64,000 bases of DNA from Stichopus chloronotus (Eukaryota > Echinodermata > Holothuroidea > Aspidochirotida > Stichopodidae). The stretch lies in assembly GCA_021234535.1 (NCBI GenBank), contig CM037830.1, positions 34,518,937-34,582,936 on the forward strand, read 5' to 3'. The notes under the pieces were generated by a model, which did not search any database, was not told the origin of the DNA, and was given only the letters and a program-made list of their open reading frames with translations. Below, in pieces: positions 1-12,100 of the stretch. The position numbers and the translations under genes are program-made. The first letter of the stretch is position 1. The number at the start of each line of letters is the position of its first letter.

Positions 1-2
1 GG

Positions 3-137
3 TTGCGCAGAAATTACAACTGTCACCTTCTCATCGATTCTTTGGCTGATTGCACTTTCGCCGAATATCTGGAAACAGTTTCGACCAACACCAGCATCCC
101 TGAGATCGTAATCGACTTTGATATCTGTGCTGCTCCG
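3..137 (+). CDS. AP5B1: AP5B1-like, partial exon
   Basis: Frame 3 from the window edge, 45 codons, ending phase 0 at a GTAAGT donor (138-143). The translation is rich in L, I and T and reads through to the motif IVIDFDICAAP. The true exon start may lie outside the window. Confidence 0.65.
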
Positions 138-3100
138 GTAAGTCAAACAACAATGAACATACAGCCTAAGTGCACTTTAGCAGTGTTCTCTGGAAATGTG
201 CTCGTGATAGAGAAGCCAAAGAGAGTTTATGTTACTAAGTTTGTTATCATTGTTATTAGATTTTGCTATGATAAAACCTTTACCAAAAAGTAAGTATCAA
301 ATTTGAGGTCTTAGGTAGAGATTGGAAATGAAATGGCTTATCAGAAGAATTGCCAGTAACAACGTGGGGAGGATGTGTACTGTGCGTATCCTCTTTGGCT
401 GATGTAATCAATACGAAAAAAAAAGAAAAACTGCCTAGAGTGATGGGAAGCATCGTAGTTGCCTCATTTAATGTTCTCCAACGAAAATGAGGTATATCTT
501 TTGTTTTTCAAATGCAACATAACAGCATTATGTTTTGTTTGACTTCTAAATCTGATTGCTCTCTAAAACAAAGGTTTGAGTTTGTTTTGGATCAACTATG
601 TTTTCAAAGATGGTGAATCTGATTCAGCCTGTACTAAAAAAGAAAAATAGAGACATAAAGACTACTTGAAAATTGGCTGATTATACTCAGACACAACTTG
701 TACTGTTCATTTGTAACATGCATGGACAGACATTATGTTTTAGGGGGGAGGGCGGGAGGAAACCCGCAATCTACTTAGGAAGTATCAAATTATGAGTACG
801 TAACACTACTGTCACCAGTGTAGAATTTCCGAGCAGATTTCTGTAAAGCATCCTGAATTCGATATTGCTGATTTCCTGTGAATTGCACTTCCTCAGAAAG
901 AAAAAGAAAAAAAACACATAAATTACTTCACTTGTGTAACTAACAATGGATTCTGTTTTAGAGAGTCACTTATTATCAATTTTAATTTGTTCCCCCTGAG
1001 TTTGCTGTAACTAGTAGGTCCCTGCTTGAGCGACAGAGTTTATTTTCTCTGGACCAAGGTCTGGAAGTCTCTCAAAGGCTCATTTTGACACATAGTCTCT
1101 ACTGCACGGAAAGTTCAATGCTTGCTTTTGGTTTTCAGGGAGTAAGTCAGTTTTGGTCTGGTCACCCAGGTACTGTGTATCTATTGGCCAAGTCGTGTGT
1201 AATTGCCATGCATCGATATGGTTTCCCTATGATAGCAGCAGATAGCGAGGATTGGATTAACTATTAGACATGATATGCACAACGTGTTATGTTCCAGTTT
1301 ACGTTGATGGTCTTCCCTGCAGATATCCAGCCCCCTGGAAAAACTTTTTGTGTCATTTGTTCATCGTCCATTTCTTTCAGGTATCAGAAGGTGGATGTCT
1401 ACCATTCTCAAAGCTCTATGCAATTGTCCTCGATGTGCAATCTCCGCCATATTGTGGAGACATCGAAGGTAAAATTAGCTGTTACAGAATTAGGAAAGGA
1501 GAGTGGATTTTGAACGACAGGTTGTAAATCTGTGAGGTGACAAGAGAGAAACAATGCTAAAGATATCATTATTGATTACCATGTAGACAAATACCTCCTT
1601 CAGTAGCTAGTTATCAGGTTTCTATCTATTATTTCTCAAACTCATCTGGCTACAATGGACTTCAATCGGGTGGCCTCCAGAGTCATTTAAATCTTCCGTC
1701 TGATCTATCCGTCAATTAAACATGGATGCAAACTTATCAAAAGTTTACTAATGGTATTGTTGCAATACAGAACCACAGTTAACATTGCACACATAATATA
1801 GAATTAGAAGACTTTTATCTTCATACACATGTGGTCAAATATTAAATATCTGTGGAATTCAAAGTCTTACCATTACCTCATGATCCTTCTAAATTCTGAG
1901 AACTTTAAAATATGTTAAACCTTCCTTTCAAACCTACTCCACCAATCTTTTTTTTTTTTCATGTTTTAGTATTTTCCTTTTGTTCTTTCCTTTTTTAGAT
2001 CTCCATGTGCCTTGTTTTTCTTTAGATGTGAAAGATGACTGTCTAATCTCACTAGTCATCACACCCAAGGAACCAAATCCAGCCAGCCTTGAGGCAAGGT
2101 AGGTTTTATTTTCATCCTCCTCATGTATTAGCAGAGATTTTTCTCAGAATAATTATTGATGCAGTTACTGCAGCCATTGCAGGATATGTCCAGTGTCTGA
2201 GCAAGTCTCATGCAGAACTGGTTTTGTTAAATCCCCATCACCTATGAGCAAATCAAATTTTTTGGAAAGCAAGCTTGCTTATTAAACAAAGTTTCTTATC
2301 CCATCTGTTCCTGTAACAGTAGTTTTAATCAAGAAATGCAATTTCGTCTGGGCTGTCCTGGTGGCACAAACATTCTGTTTTGAAAACACTACGGCTGTCT
2401 TTGTCAATGTATTGTGTATTCGTTGATCAACTGTTCAATGTGGTAGAGCATCTTATGACACTCGTCACAGTCCTTGTAAACAAAGTAAATTTGATCAACG
2501 CTTATGCTTGTTGTCTGGGAATTCAAAGTTTTAATAACAGTGATTACATATTGGTTAGTAAACAGATATTTCTCAGAGACTTTTGGAACTCAGTAAAGTT
2601 TTAGCTTCTCTCACATATTTGGAAATGTTATTCCAAAAGACATCATCTATGTATGAATCTACAAACTCAAGTAATTCTGCAAATTTGAATTCAGTTCTAG
2701 TAAAAGTAACACAGAAATATTGATTTAATTTTAAAAGACCTTTTTTTCAAAAGCTACGAGTGGTAATTCCCACATCTCACAGTATTGTAATTGAGGTGTG
2801 TTCCTCTATAGTTGGTTTGAAGAAATATTCTCTTTAGCTGATCTGTGTGTAATGTTATGTTGTGTTTACAGCTAGTTTGGAGTTAGTTTAATAGTTGTAT
2901 CTAGTTTGGTGGGAGTTTGTTCCTGTCATACGTCAAGGCCAGTCTCTTGGTCTACTTTCTACAAAGTCATTCCAAACTACTTTGTATGTAGTGTTAAATT
3001 ATGTTTTTTGTAGCAAGTTAGAGCAAGACTGCTGCTTGTATCTGGTTTGGCTAAAGTATCAAAAATGTGTTGGTCTCATCAACTTTGTTTGTAGTCTTAA

Positions 3101-6100
3101 AGTTATCTGTATAGCTGTTCCAGAAACCCTTTACTAGTCTCTGTAACTAGTTTTGGGTGGCTTAGTCTTTGTTCTGAAGAGTTGACCCTCAATAGCTAGC
3201 TTGAAAAGATTGTTTCTGCAGCTGGTCTGAAGTTATTGGATTTTCATTTGGCCATTGGCTGTATCATGTTGCTGTTGTTATTTGTTTGTGTGTGTGTGCG
3301 TATGTATGTTTTTTTTTTTTCTTTTGAGCAGAAATTCTGCCTTGCAAAATATTGGTTCTCTGGTTGTTATAAACTATTTCTAATCAATCTGTATGGACGC
3401 AAGATACCAACCTGGCAACTTTGAGCCAATCCAGATCCCGAGTTTGATTTACCATATTCATCAGTCTGTACGCACAGTTGTACAGACAACATCAAAAACA
3501 GCAATCTTCCCCCAGCAATATGATATCCTATTTGCAAACAAAATCTGTTTCAGGTGGTTAAGCGTAAAGTGCATTTTTGTAATATCTCGTGATGGAATGA
3601 AGACCCACTTTTTCCTAAATGGTGAGAATTTATTGAATTTTGCATGGCTCGGCAGCCACCAATTGGGTATGCCAAGGTCGCTGCTGTCACAAAAGAACTT
3701 ATTTGAGCATTAAAGACAAAAGCATATTGTGAATTAATCTCTGTGTCCTTGGCTATCACTTTTGTCAGATCAACACCTCCGATGCAATCCGTCTTTGAAA
3801 GATCAGGGTGTGGAATGTAAACTCAAAGTAGGTTGAAAGTAGATAAAAATGCCAGATGTAAAAACTGTGTTATATCACACCCATCCAGACAGACAATTTT
3901 CAGTTATATCTGTGACACTCTGCACAGTTTATTGACAGGGTTGAAGGCCGCTGCTTTACGTCAACTGTAAATTTTTCATGGATTGTCTTCATATTGATTT
4001 CAGTGGGAAGAGATGAATCAGAAATCTGGAAACCATAAAATAAGCTTTAAAAGTCATCTCATTGGCTGTGCTTCACATTGGGATTGATTTGTGATACTTT
4101 TCACAGTTTCTCCAACAGTACTTTCCCAACTTTCTGTTGTATTTTCCAATACTCTGAGGGGACTCGAATGTGCATGACATCTTGGTTTACAGGGATGTTT
4201 TCGAGGATGATGAATGTGTGAATGTTTCACAGATGGTTGCAGTTTGTATGTCAGGTTCTACAGTTTCATGTCTTTGCTGATTGTTGAGGCTGTCAACTTT
4301 TGTAGATATCTCTATCTTTTCCCATCTGCTCTTACCCCCCCCCTCCCTCCTCCAGCCTTGCAGTGCCCAGGAATGATTATGATATAGTCAAGCATCTTCA
4401 TTTTAAACCATAAACTGCTTTAGTAACACATTGTAGAACTTTTTTTCACCATTGTCTCTGTCATTCCTCCACTTCATGGTCACCAGCCTTTGGTATCGAA
4501 ACCCTTAAAGTTTTTGTTGCATGAATATTCATCACAGTCATGTGATTAGTACAGGAAACGTGATTGGTGTGTTGTTTTCAATGGATATATGAAAACCCAT
4601 AGAAATAGTTCTACCAGAATGATGTCAGTAAGTGAAGTCTCTGTAAGGCAAAAAGCATTCTCATGAATCCATGTAACAAAAATCCAACAGAAATTTTAGG
4701 CCAATGCAACTCGCAAACAGCTTAAAGTCGGAATGCAGTTTTTCTCTGAATTTTTATGTTATCTCAAGAAAGCAAACACTTGTATTTACTTCTGTTTTTC
4801 CCAAAGATGTAGTTAGATATCGCACAAACAAATTCTTGCGCTGTACATTCATTTCATATAGCAAATGTTAAAGGCAGAGCTGTTTTGCTTTACCGTGTAA
4901 AACGCCGCCTATTATTTTTGGGCTTCATTTGTTTAGTGTGTGAGCAGTCAGTCTGACGTCACTCTGGTGTATTTATTTCTATGGAAAGACCACATTTGAC
5001 CATGACCATTAGGGAAAAAGTCAAAAGCTGACCGACTTGAATTCAAGTTTGTTGCAAGAATCCAAACTGGCATGGGGACTCAGCTTGCAGTGTCAGTGTC
5101 AAAAGAAGAGGTGGCCATTTTAGGATAACAGAAAAAAGTCACCTCATGAATTGATGGAGGAAATAAAAATTATTAATTAAGGTCAGAAAATCAGCTATAA
5201 TTTGTTTAACAGTTGAATTTTTGTCAAATTAGAAAATGGTTTATTTGAAGAAGTATTTGGATAGGTTATGAATCTGATGCATTGGTGTTAGAGAGACATC
5301 ATAAATTAAACGGATATATTCTTCATGCATCACTGCCGTCATCCTCTTTCAGTGTAATGTTCACATCGCCTGACAATGACACATACACCTGTAAGCTGGA
5401 ACCTATAACTCTGCACTTCGAAGATTTCTTTCTGCCTTTCCCGGTGTCGGCGGATAAACGATGGCAGACTTTCAACGATCTCTGGTCTCACATCGAACTT
5501 GAAACTCAGAGGTAACATGAGAGAAGAAGTAACTTTTGTTTGTGTTGTTGGGAAAGAACAGAGTAGACTGTTGATAAGTTTCATGTTTGGAAGGGATTGT
5601 GTTTAAAAACCAAACTTGTTGCTGGTTTCTTTTACTGGTTACTTTGAATTAATACAAGGAATTTTTCATCAAGAAACATTGTGATGCAGCATAGTGCATT
5701 TTAAACTGATTGTTTTGAGATTGCAAAATGATGGCTGTTTTTACTGGATGGAATGGGGTACAAGGGATGCACATCACAGTAGTGTGGATATTAACTGAGC
5801 ATAGGCACTTTATCATTGGAGGAATGCAGGTGTTCACTATGGGGATATGTACACAGGATAGCAAATTATAAACAGGGATATGTTTCAATTTATGGATATC
5901 TGCAAAGGATTACAAACTGTTATCAGGGCTAGATTGATGAAGGAAGTCAGTTCAAGATATGAACATAATGCAGAATGGCAGAATAATGTTGAAAGGGATA
6001 CCTTCTGAAGATAATTACGATTACAGCTGAATTGATTTATCTTGTGATGTGAAGGTCAACAGAGGCTCACACTTTATGAAAATGTATGTGAGACTGTACT

Positions 6101-7114
6101 TCAAAATGCAAGTAGTTTGTGAATTGTCACACCTACCACACAAGGAGTATTGTAAGATTGGTATATTGTTTTTTTTTTGTTTTTTTTTTCAGGAATGACA
6201 CTTCTTGCGTGCAATCCATCACAACATTACCCTTCACCGCCTCTCAGCTCCGTCAGTTAGTGATGGAGAAATTACATGAGTACATCATAGCAAGTCCAGA
6301 CGAAGAAGGTACAGTGCTTTGTTTGACTATTTTCCTTTTCATTTGGTAGGAGTTAAGCTCTGTGATTTTGATCTTTTGGAAAAGAATTTCCTCCAAAAAA
6401 TATGAAGAAGTAAATACAGATCAAAATATATTTGTATTTGTTATTATGCTTTTTCTTCACAAGCATGTCTTAATACAGGCTTGAGACTACACAATGCCCC
6501 ATAATGTCAAATTGAAAAAGTAGACAATGTTTCTAGGGAGAAGAATTATTTCTCTTAATAATATGGCTTTGAAATGTTTGTGTAAATTGTAAAACTTTAC
6601 CAAGACAGTGACCAAAAGGGATTGCAAATTTCTGAGTGATATTCAGTACCAGTCATGCAGCATTGCATTTATGTTTGGTAAAGTGGATCATATACACTGT
6701 CTTAATATATTCCTCTGCATAGCTAAAAACAACAATTTGCAACATAATACTTTTACTTAAATGTCAGTTGTGACTTATTCTGCACCTATGATGCTTTTCT
6801 CTTTTATTTCACCTTTTTGCATTAAGTCACTGAATTATTAAAGATTTATCCCCTCTAATGGAACAAATCTTTCTGTGATTTAGAAGTGGTGACATACATA
6901 TGAATAATCAGCACACCTTGTATTCCATTTCATTCAATATGTCGCATGAGCAGTCAGTGGTTGGACTATTGGCATCCTCTTACCTCCGAGGTGGCACTTG
7001 CTCCTGAAAATGAAGACCACCGACGTTACCGTGGTAACAATAAGTACAGATAACTGGAGGGTGCTGCCTCTCGTCTCTCTCTTCCTGAGATCTCTCAATG
7101 ATGGAAATGGATGA
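3..7114 (+). CDS. AP5B1: AP-5 complex subunit beta-1-like, 3' part of gene (6 exons)
   Basis: AP5B1 is the beta-type large subunit of the AP-5 adaptor complex, which works with SPG11 and SPG15 in late endosome/lysosome sorting. Joined exons: 3-137, 1381-1468, 2026-2098, 5353-5511, 6193-6308, 6954-7114. They total 732 nt, 243 codons plus TGA, and every phase closes (0,1,2,2,1). The model is open at the 5' side because the window starts inside an exon. Recognisable landmarks against the vertebrate protein as I remember it are FEDFFLPFPV followed by FNDLWSHIE in exon 4, the LPPRWHLLLKM strand in exon 6, and the ending TDNWRVLPLVSLFLRSL. This is the C-terminal appendage-like region. Only a short part of exon 1 and exon 4 shows up as an open frame, so the gene is easily missed. 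A database search could still move it to another adaptor large subunit, but the order of these motifs fits AP5B1 well. Confidence 0.8.
1381..1468 (+). CDS. AP5B1: AP5B1-like exon
   Basis: Acceptor TTTCTTTCAG just upstream and GTAAAA donor after. It enters in phase 0 and leaves in phase 1. It encodes a beta-strand-like stretch with CLPFSKLYAIVLDVQ, where the vertebrate protein has an LYxPL segment. Confidence 0.7.
2026..2098 (+). CDS. AP5B1: AP5B1-like exon
   Basis: Short 73-nt exon after a pyrimidine tract ending TTTAG, with donor GTAGGT. It enters in phase 1 and leaves in phase 2. It encodes VKDDCLISLVITPKEPNP. It has no open frame of its own and is supported by phase continuity on both sides. 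Confidence 0.7.
5353..5511 (+). CDS. AP5B1: AP5B1-like exon, appendage core
   Basis: Acceptor CATCCTCTTTCAG, donor GTAACA, phase 2 to phase 2. It encodes the most diagnostic segment: LHFEDFFLPFPV and, 14 residues on, FNDLWSHIE. Base composition is clearly more GC-rich than the flanking introns. Confidence 0.85.
6193..6308 (+). CDS. AP5B1: AP5B1-like exon
   Basis: Preceded by a long T tract ending TTTCAG; donor GTACAG. Phase 2 to phase 1. It encodes CVQSITTLPFTASQLRQLV and an amphipathic LHEYIIASPDEE helix-like end. Confidence 0.8.
6954..7114 (+). CDS. AP5B1: AP5B1-like terminal exon
   Basis: Acceptor CAG at 6951-6953. The alternative AG four bases further on gives the wrong frame and an early stop. 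The exon encodes ILLPPRWHLLLKM, then TDNWRVLPLVSLFLRSL, and ends in TGA at 7112-7114. It overlaps only unrelated short open frames. Confidence 0.85.
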
Positions 7115-8312
7115 AAAGCGTCGTCCGTCTGCAGTTTTATATGTCGGGATGGACAACATCTTTCCGATCGAATCAACGAGGATGGATCGTAGGCGCCCGT
7201 TGTCCCCGTCAGAGATCAGAGAATGACAAGGAAGGAGAGATTTTGTCCCTTAGCCGTGATACCGAAGAACGTTCCCTTTGCCAAGTTGGGATGCCTAAAG
7301 TAGTTTAGAAAACTGTGTCTCTAAACAGATTTTGAAAAAGCAAGGTGAGCATTGCCTAAGGGCTCTAGCTCAGTCTCAGTGTTTTGTCTAGGTCACTCTG
7401 ATGCGATTTGAGCAACAGTGCATGCACAGGGTTTCTAGTTGAAGGGTGAAGTCTCTAGGGAGACAAACATCCTCACACTGAGTAAGTTGACCCTTTGGTT
7501 AGTCTCTTTGAGGGTCGCATTGCTCACTGTCATGAAATAGTGACATCGTTTATTCAAACAGTGTGTATACAAACAAATATGGAATGTGACAAACAGACTT
7601 TCTTTCTGGTCTGTTGAGGGTACAGCTTCAGTTCGTCATTAAGACTTTCACAAGTACTCGCCATTCAGCTTCGTCTCCTTCCAGGGCAATGCAACGTTAT
7701 TTGATCTTTAAAATAGAAGACTGTCTATTTCAAGGACGTAATTATAAAGCTCGGTTGCAGGAACTTTGGTTCAGATTGACCCCTGTTCTTCGTTATTCAT
7801 AGCGTTTTTCCTTTTTCATAATTGACAGATTTTTATCTTCTAAAATTTTTGTCAATTAAGGGTAACTATGTCATGAAAGCCCTGATCCAGAGGTTTCATT
7901 AAAGTAATTAGAAATGGAGGTGTCAGCTTTGATGTTACCATTTCATCAATAGTAAGACTCAATTATTCTCGACTTTTCTGCCTTATTTTATTGAACTATT
8001 GTTTTTGACATTGAAAACTAAATCTATGACCTTGCAATTTTGTAACTGAAAACTATCTATGAAAACAATATCTTGATGTTAAAAACAAATCCATCAGGGA
8101 AGTATCAGATTAGCCCATCTATGAAACAAATTACATCCCTGTCATAAAGTTATTATCGGTTTTGCAGAGTGGAAACTGCAACCTCTCTTGATGATTATGC
8201 AAAATGTCGTGACTAAAATGACACATTTCTGTGTATACTTTACGTAAGTAGGCTATTCTGGATCACGACAGCTCAATGAAATTTGTAAAAGCTGCATTTT
8301 CATAGAGCACTT
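7115..8312 (+). other. 3' flank / probable 3' UTR of AP5B1-like gene
   Basis: No further coding signal. The first candidate poly(A) signal is ATTAAA at 7898-7903; the next canonical AATAAA is at 9306-9311, beyond the repeat element. I see nothing else convincing. Confidence 0.35.
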
Positions 8313-8321
8313 TGAAGAGAA

Positions 8322-9180
8322 CCTTTTTGATTCCTTGCCGAAGGCGGGCAAGGAATCTTTGCGATGGTGATTCGGTGTATGTGCGTGGGTGTGTGTGTGT
8401 ATGTATGTGTGTGAGCAAAATCTTGTGAACACTCTAGCTTTTGAAGGGAAAGTGCAAGGTGGGTCAAAGTTGGTGTGATAATAGGACATATGAAGATCTT
8501 GGCTGGGATTGTTTTTGGTGAAGGTCAAAGGTCATCTGAGGTCACCATCAGGCAGAATGTGTACAAACTATGTTTGCAGTATCTCAGTAACGACAAGTTG
8601 CATCATTTTCAAACTTGGGTGGTATGTACTGCCCAGTAAGTAAGTGAGATTGTGAGGGTATTCTTGTAGGTCAAAGGTCATCTGGGGTCATCAGAGGTCA
8701 TAACGTGAAAAGCTTGTGAACACTCTATCTTTTGAAGGGAATGTGCAAGAGAGTCCAAAGTCAGTGTGTGGGGAGGTCATTTAAAGATCTTGACTGGGAT
8801 TGATTTTGGTGGATGCCAAAGGTCACCAGAGGTCATCTGCAGACAGACTATAGACAAAACATGTTTGCAGTGCTTCATGAACTGCACATTGCACAAACTT
8901 TGACCTTCAAGGGTATGTAGGACTTTCTAAGTAAATAAGGTGAGGGTGTGTCTTGTGATCAGAGGTCATGTGGGGTCATCAGAGGTCGTAACATGAAAAA
9001 AACTTGTAAACACTATTTACAAAGGAGGAGATAATTTCAATATTTACAAAGGGGAGACAATTTCACACTTTAAAGTTGTTCTTTTAAGATGGAGTACATA
9101 AATATAATTACTGGTTTAAGTTTTGATGTGGGTCAAAGGTCATCTGAGGTCCTTGAGTACAAAGTGTTAAGACCTTTGAT
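8322..9180 (+). repeat. Hairpin-TG-tandem repeat element, copy A
   Basis: It starts with a hairpin: 11-bp arms at 8329-8339 and 8347-8357 (GATTCCTTGCC/GGCAAGGAATC, 7-nt loop). A TG-rich microsatellite follows (8375-8413). Then come tandem units beginning CTTGTGAACACT at 8422 and 8713, with a decayed third start at 9003, so the higher period is 290-291 bp. Inside each higher unit the AGGTCAAAGGTCA block recurs after 146 bp, so the basic period is about 145 bp. No open frame of interest. It is probably a non-autonomous mobile element, type unknown. Confidence 0.75.
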
Positions 9181-12100
9181 GATGTTTCTCTCCTTCTGTC
9201 TTTTCCTATGGGTGGAAGGTATTTGAGCTCCCTTCCAAGCAGAGACTAGCAATGCTTGCATATTTAGGAAGTTCCAATTTGAAAACTTTTACCTGTCAGT
9301 TAGGTAATAAAGTGTAGTTGCTGTACTAATTTCAAAAGTTTTTGACATATAATGATGAAACTACATCTATGGATCTTCAGCTGGCATTATGCTGGTTTCT
9401 GATAAAATACTGTATGTCTGAAAGCATCTGTAAAGTATCTAAAAGCCCAATTTGGTTAAGTTCAGCAGGTACAATACACCTTTGAGTTTCTATTTAGTCC
9501 CCAATTCAGCTGTATAGTATTATTGTCATACTTCTTTTATTTATTACTCTTGTTTTGACAGTTAAAAGTGCTCACTTAGTTTTCAAAGCCATAATTGGCT
9601 TTTAATTCCATCTGAGACATTTGTTTGGTCTGAAAATGGTGATTGACCAATGACCTCTGTGGAAAATTGGAGAAAGGTTGACCCTTATCTTTCCCAGAGG
9701 AATCATTATCTGAGATACAGGCTCCTTCTGTCATCAAACAATGTAGAATAGATTTGTTTCCTGAAGTGGAGACAGTTGAAGTGGAAGATTTCTGTTAGGG
9801 AAAACTCATATTGTGCAATAGAGATAAATAAGTTATTACTTGGTCATATGATGGGATAGATGGAGGAATTTATGTAGTTTATATAATTGGCAGTCATTTC
9901 AACTGTCATATGAGTATATCTCTTGTTCCTTGAAAATTTTTACTGTACCTGGGCTACCACTGTGCAGGCTGCATGGAGAATTCTTGGCCACCAGTGTTAT
10001 CTTACATTACATGCATACAGCAGGTATTGGAAAATGGTGTGCAGTATTAATGGCGTCATCTGGTATATCCTGTGGTTACTACAGTAAACTGCAACTTGAA
10101 AAAAAATTAATGGAAGTGCATGTATTAGTGGCAAGGAATCACTAAGCCTCTTGGCTTTCTTGTTAAAGAAACATTTTTGAAGAATTTTGAAGAACCTCTC
10201 AACCACGCTGAGGTGATTGTTGCATAAACGAAAGCTTTATAATGCCCATCAAGTGTCTTATTGCAGGTCAACTCTCAGGTGTTACTGTAAAAATGGGAGG
10301 CAGGTTAAAGTAAGAGATACTCCACTCCACTCAATGGACTGCTGATATTTAGTTTCAATTTAGGTAATGAGTGCAATACTGCTTCAAAATTGAATAATCT
10401 TCCACGGAATGTTTGATCATTAATCAGCGATAGCTTTGTTACCACAAGTGTGTGAAGTTTCTGAAGGTTAAGCATGTGCAGTGTTCAATCTATTACCAAA
10501 TTTGTACTGATTACATCATAAACTCTTTGTAATCATAAACGGTAAAAATACGGTGCGGGATGTTGTAAGTTTGTTCCTATTTTTCGCCAGAACTAAATGA
10601 AATTCCATCAAATTAGTAGGAACGAAAGGAAAAATGGCAATTGTATCAGTCTTTTTCTTTATTTACCAGAAGGTTTGTGACGTCCACTCAAATACCTGGA
10701 TGTCTTCTCATCATTAGAGAAATTGCCTGATTGTGAAAGTAATCAGCATTTTACCCAGAATACTGATTGGGAAACTAGCCGTGAGGATGTCGTATGAAGA
10801 GCCATCTAGAGGATATAAGCAACTAATTCCTAAGCAATATTTTTGGTAAATATTTGGTGTTTGTTTTGGTAAATATCAGATCTCTTTGAAATATTTCCTG
10901 CCTTGAGTGGGTTCTACCATAGATGAGGACCATGCTGTTTTATGGAATTTTTATGTCATATTTTGTGAATCCAGTGAAAATGAAATCAAAGAGTTTTTCT
11001 CCAGACTCGGCGAAGGTCACATTGCGTGATCGTTCCTCACTGGAGTTGGTCAGAAGTTGTTTGCAAGTGTACAAGTGAAAATATGACACGGTTCATACGG
11101 AGAGAATCTGCTAGTGCCTGAACACATAAAAGATGGATATCATGCAGTGAGGATGTTGCCTTGCTTGTACTAACACAGGGGAAAGATAACAGACAATGGC
11201 GCAGACAAACCTGGGCACCTGTCATGTTTCTAATTCTCCTTTCCTTATCGATTGACTCCCATCCTGCCCAACCCCCCCCCATCCCCACACTTACCCATCA
11301 CCCTTCAATAGGACCAACTTAAAGAGAAAATTCAAACATTTTTAGGCAGACAGCTATTAAAAGTTGTTTTTTTGCCTTTTTGGTATCCTCAGAATCCAGC
11401 ACAAGCCTTTGAATCTCTCTTAAAATTGGACTGAGAGGAACTGTGTGTGTTTCCAGCAGTTCACTAACACTGATCTACCCGTTCAAATGCACGTTCCAAC
11501 AAGTGTATATTTGGAAGGAATGCTTTGCAATCCAGATGTGGCTGTTCAAAGGTTTTGTAAAATGGTGTGTTCTGGTGTTGAACAAATACCTACAGTTCAC
11601 AAAAGAAGCACAGAACAATGGCTTGATAATGTCATTGAAACTGAAAAAACAAGTTTTTTTTCTTTTATGATGCATTATGAATTGTGAAAAATGCATAAAC
11701 ATTTTGGATCGGTACATAAAGTTTTTTAAGGATTTATTCCTGCATTTGTTTGGTCTGTGATCTTTTGCAGGAGGAACTGAAGGGCTGTCTTTTGTCTGGG
11801 GTGTATTGGCTTCAAGCATACAATTTACTCTCATTGCTGTCTGTGATTCACTGGTTTTAATTGTTCCGTATGTAAAGAATACTGAAAGGATGGTTAAAAC
11901 GTGATCCTTGTTCAAGCTCTATAACTGTTGGAGTACACAACGTTCTTTTCACAGTGCCTTACACAGTTATGTTTAAGCACAAAGGAAGCATAGTTTCACC
12001 TTGGTGGCATGGATGTATACTTGGGGGGGGGGGGGGGGGTTGATGCTCAATTGGTGCCCATCATCACATACATGATGGCTTAAATTATGGGAAGACTATT

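Noticed and set aside
2820..3240. Possible degenerate tandem repeat with CTAGTTTGG and TTGTAGT words
   Set aside because: Spacing is irregular and copies are too diverged to define a unit by eye.
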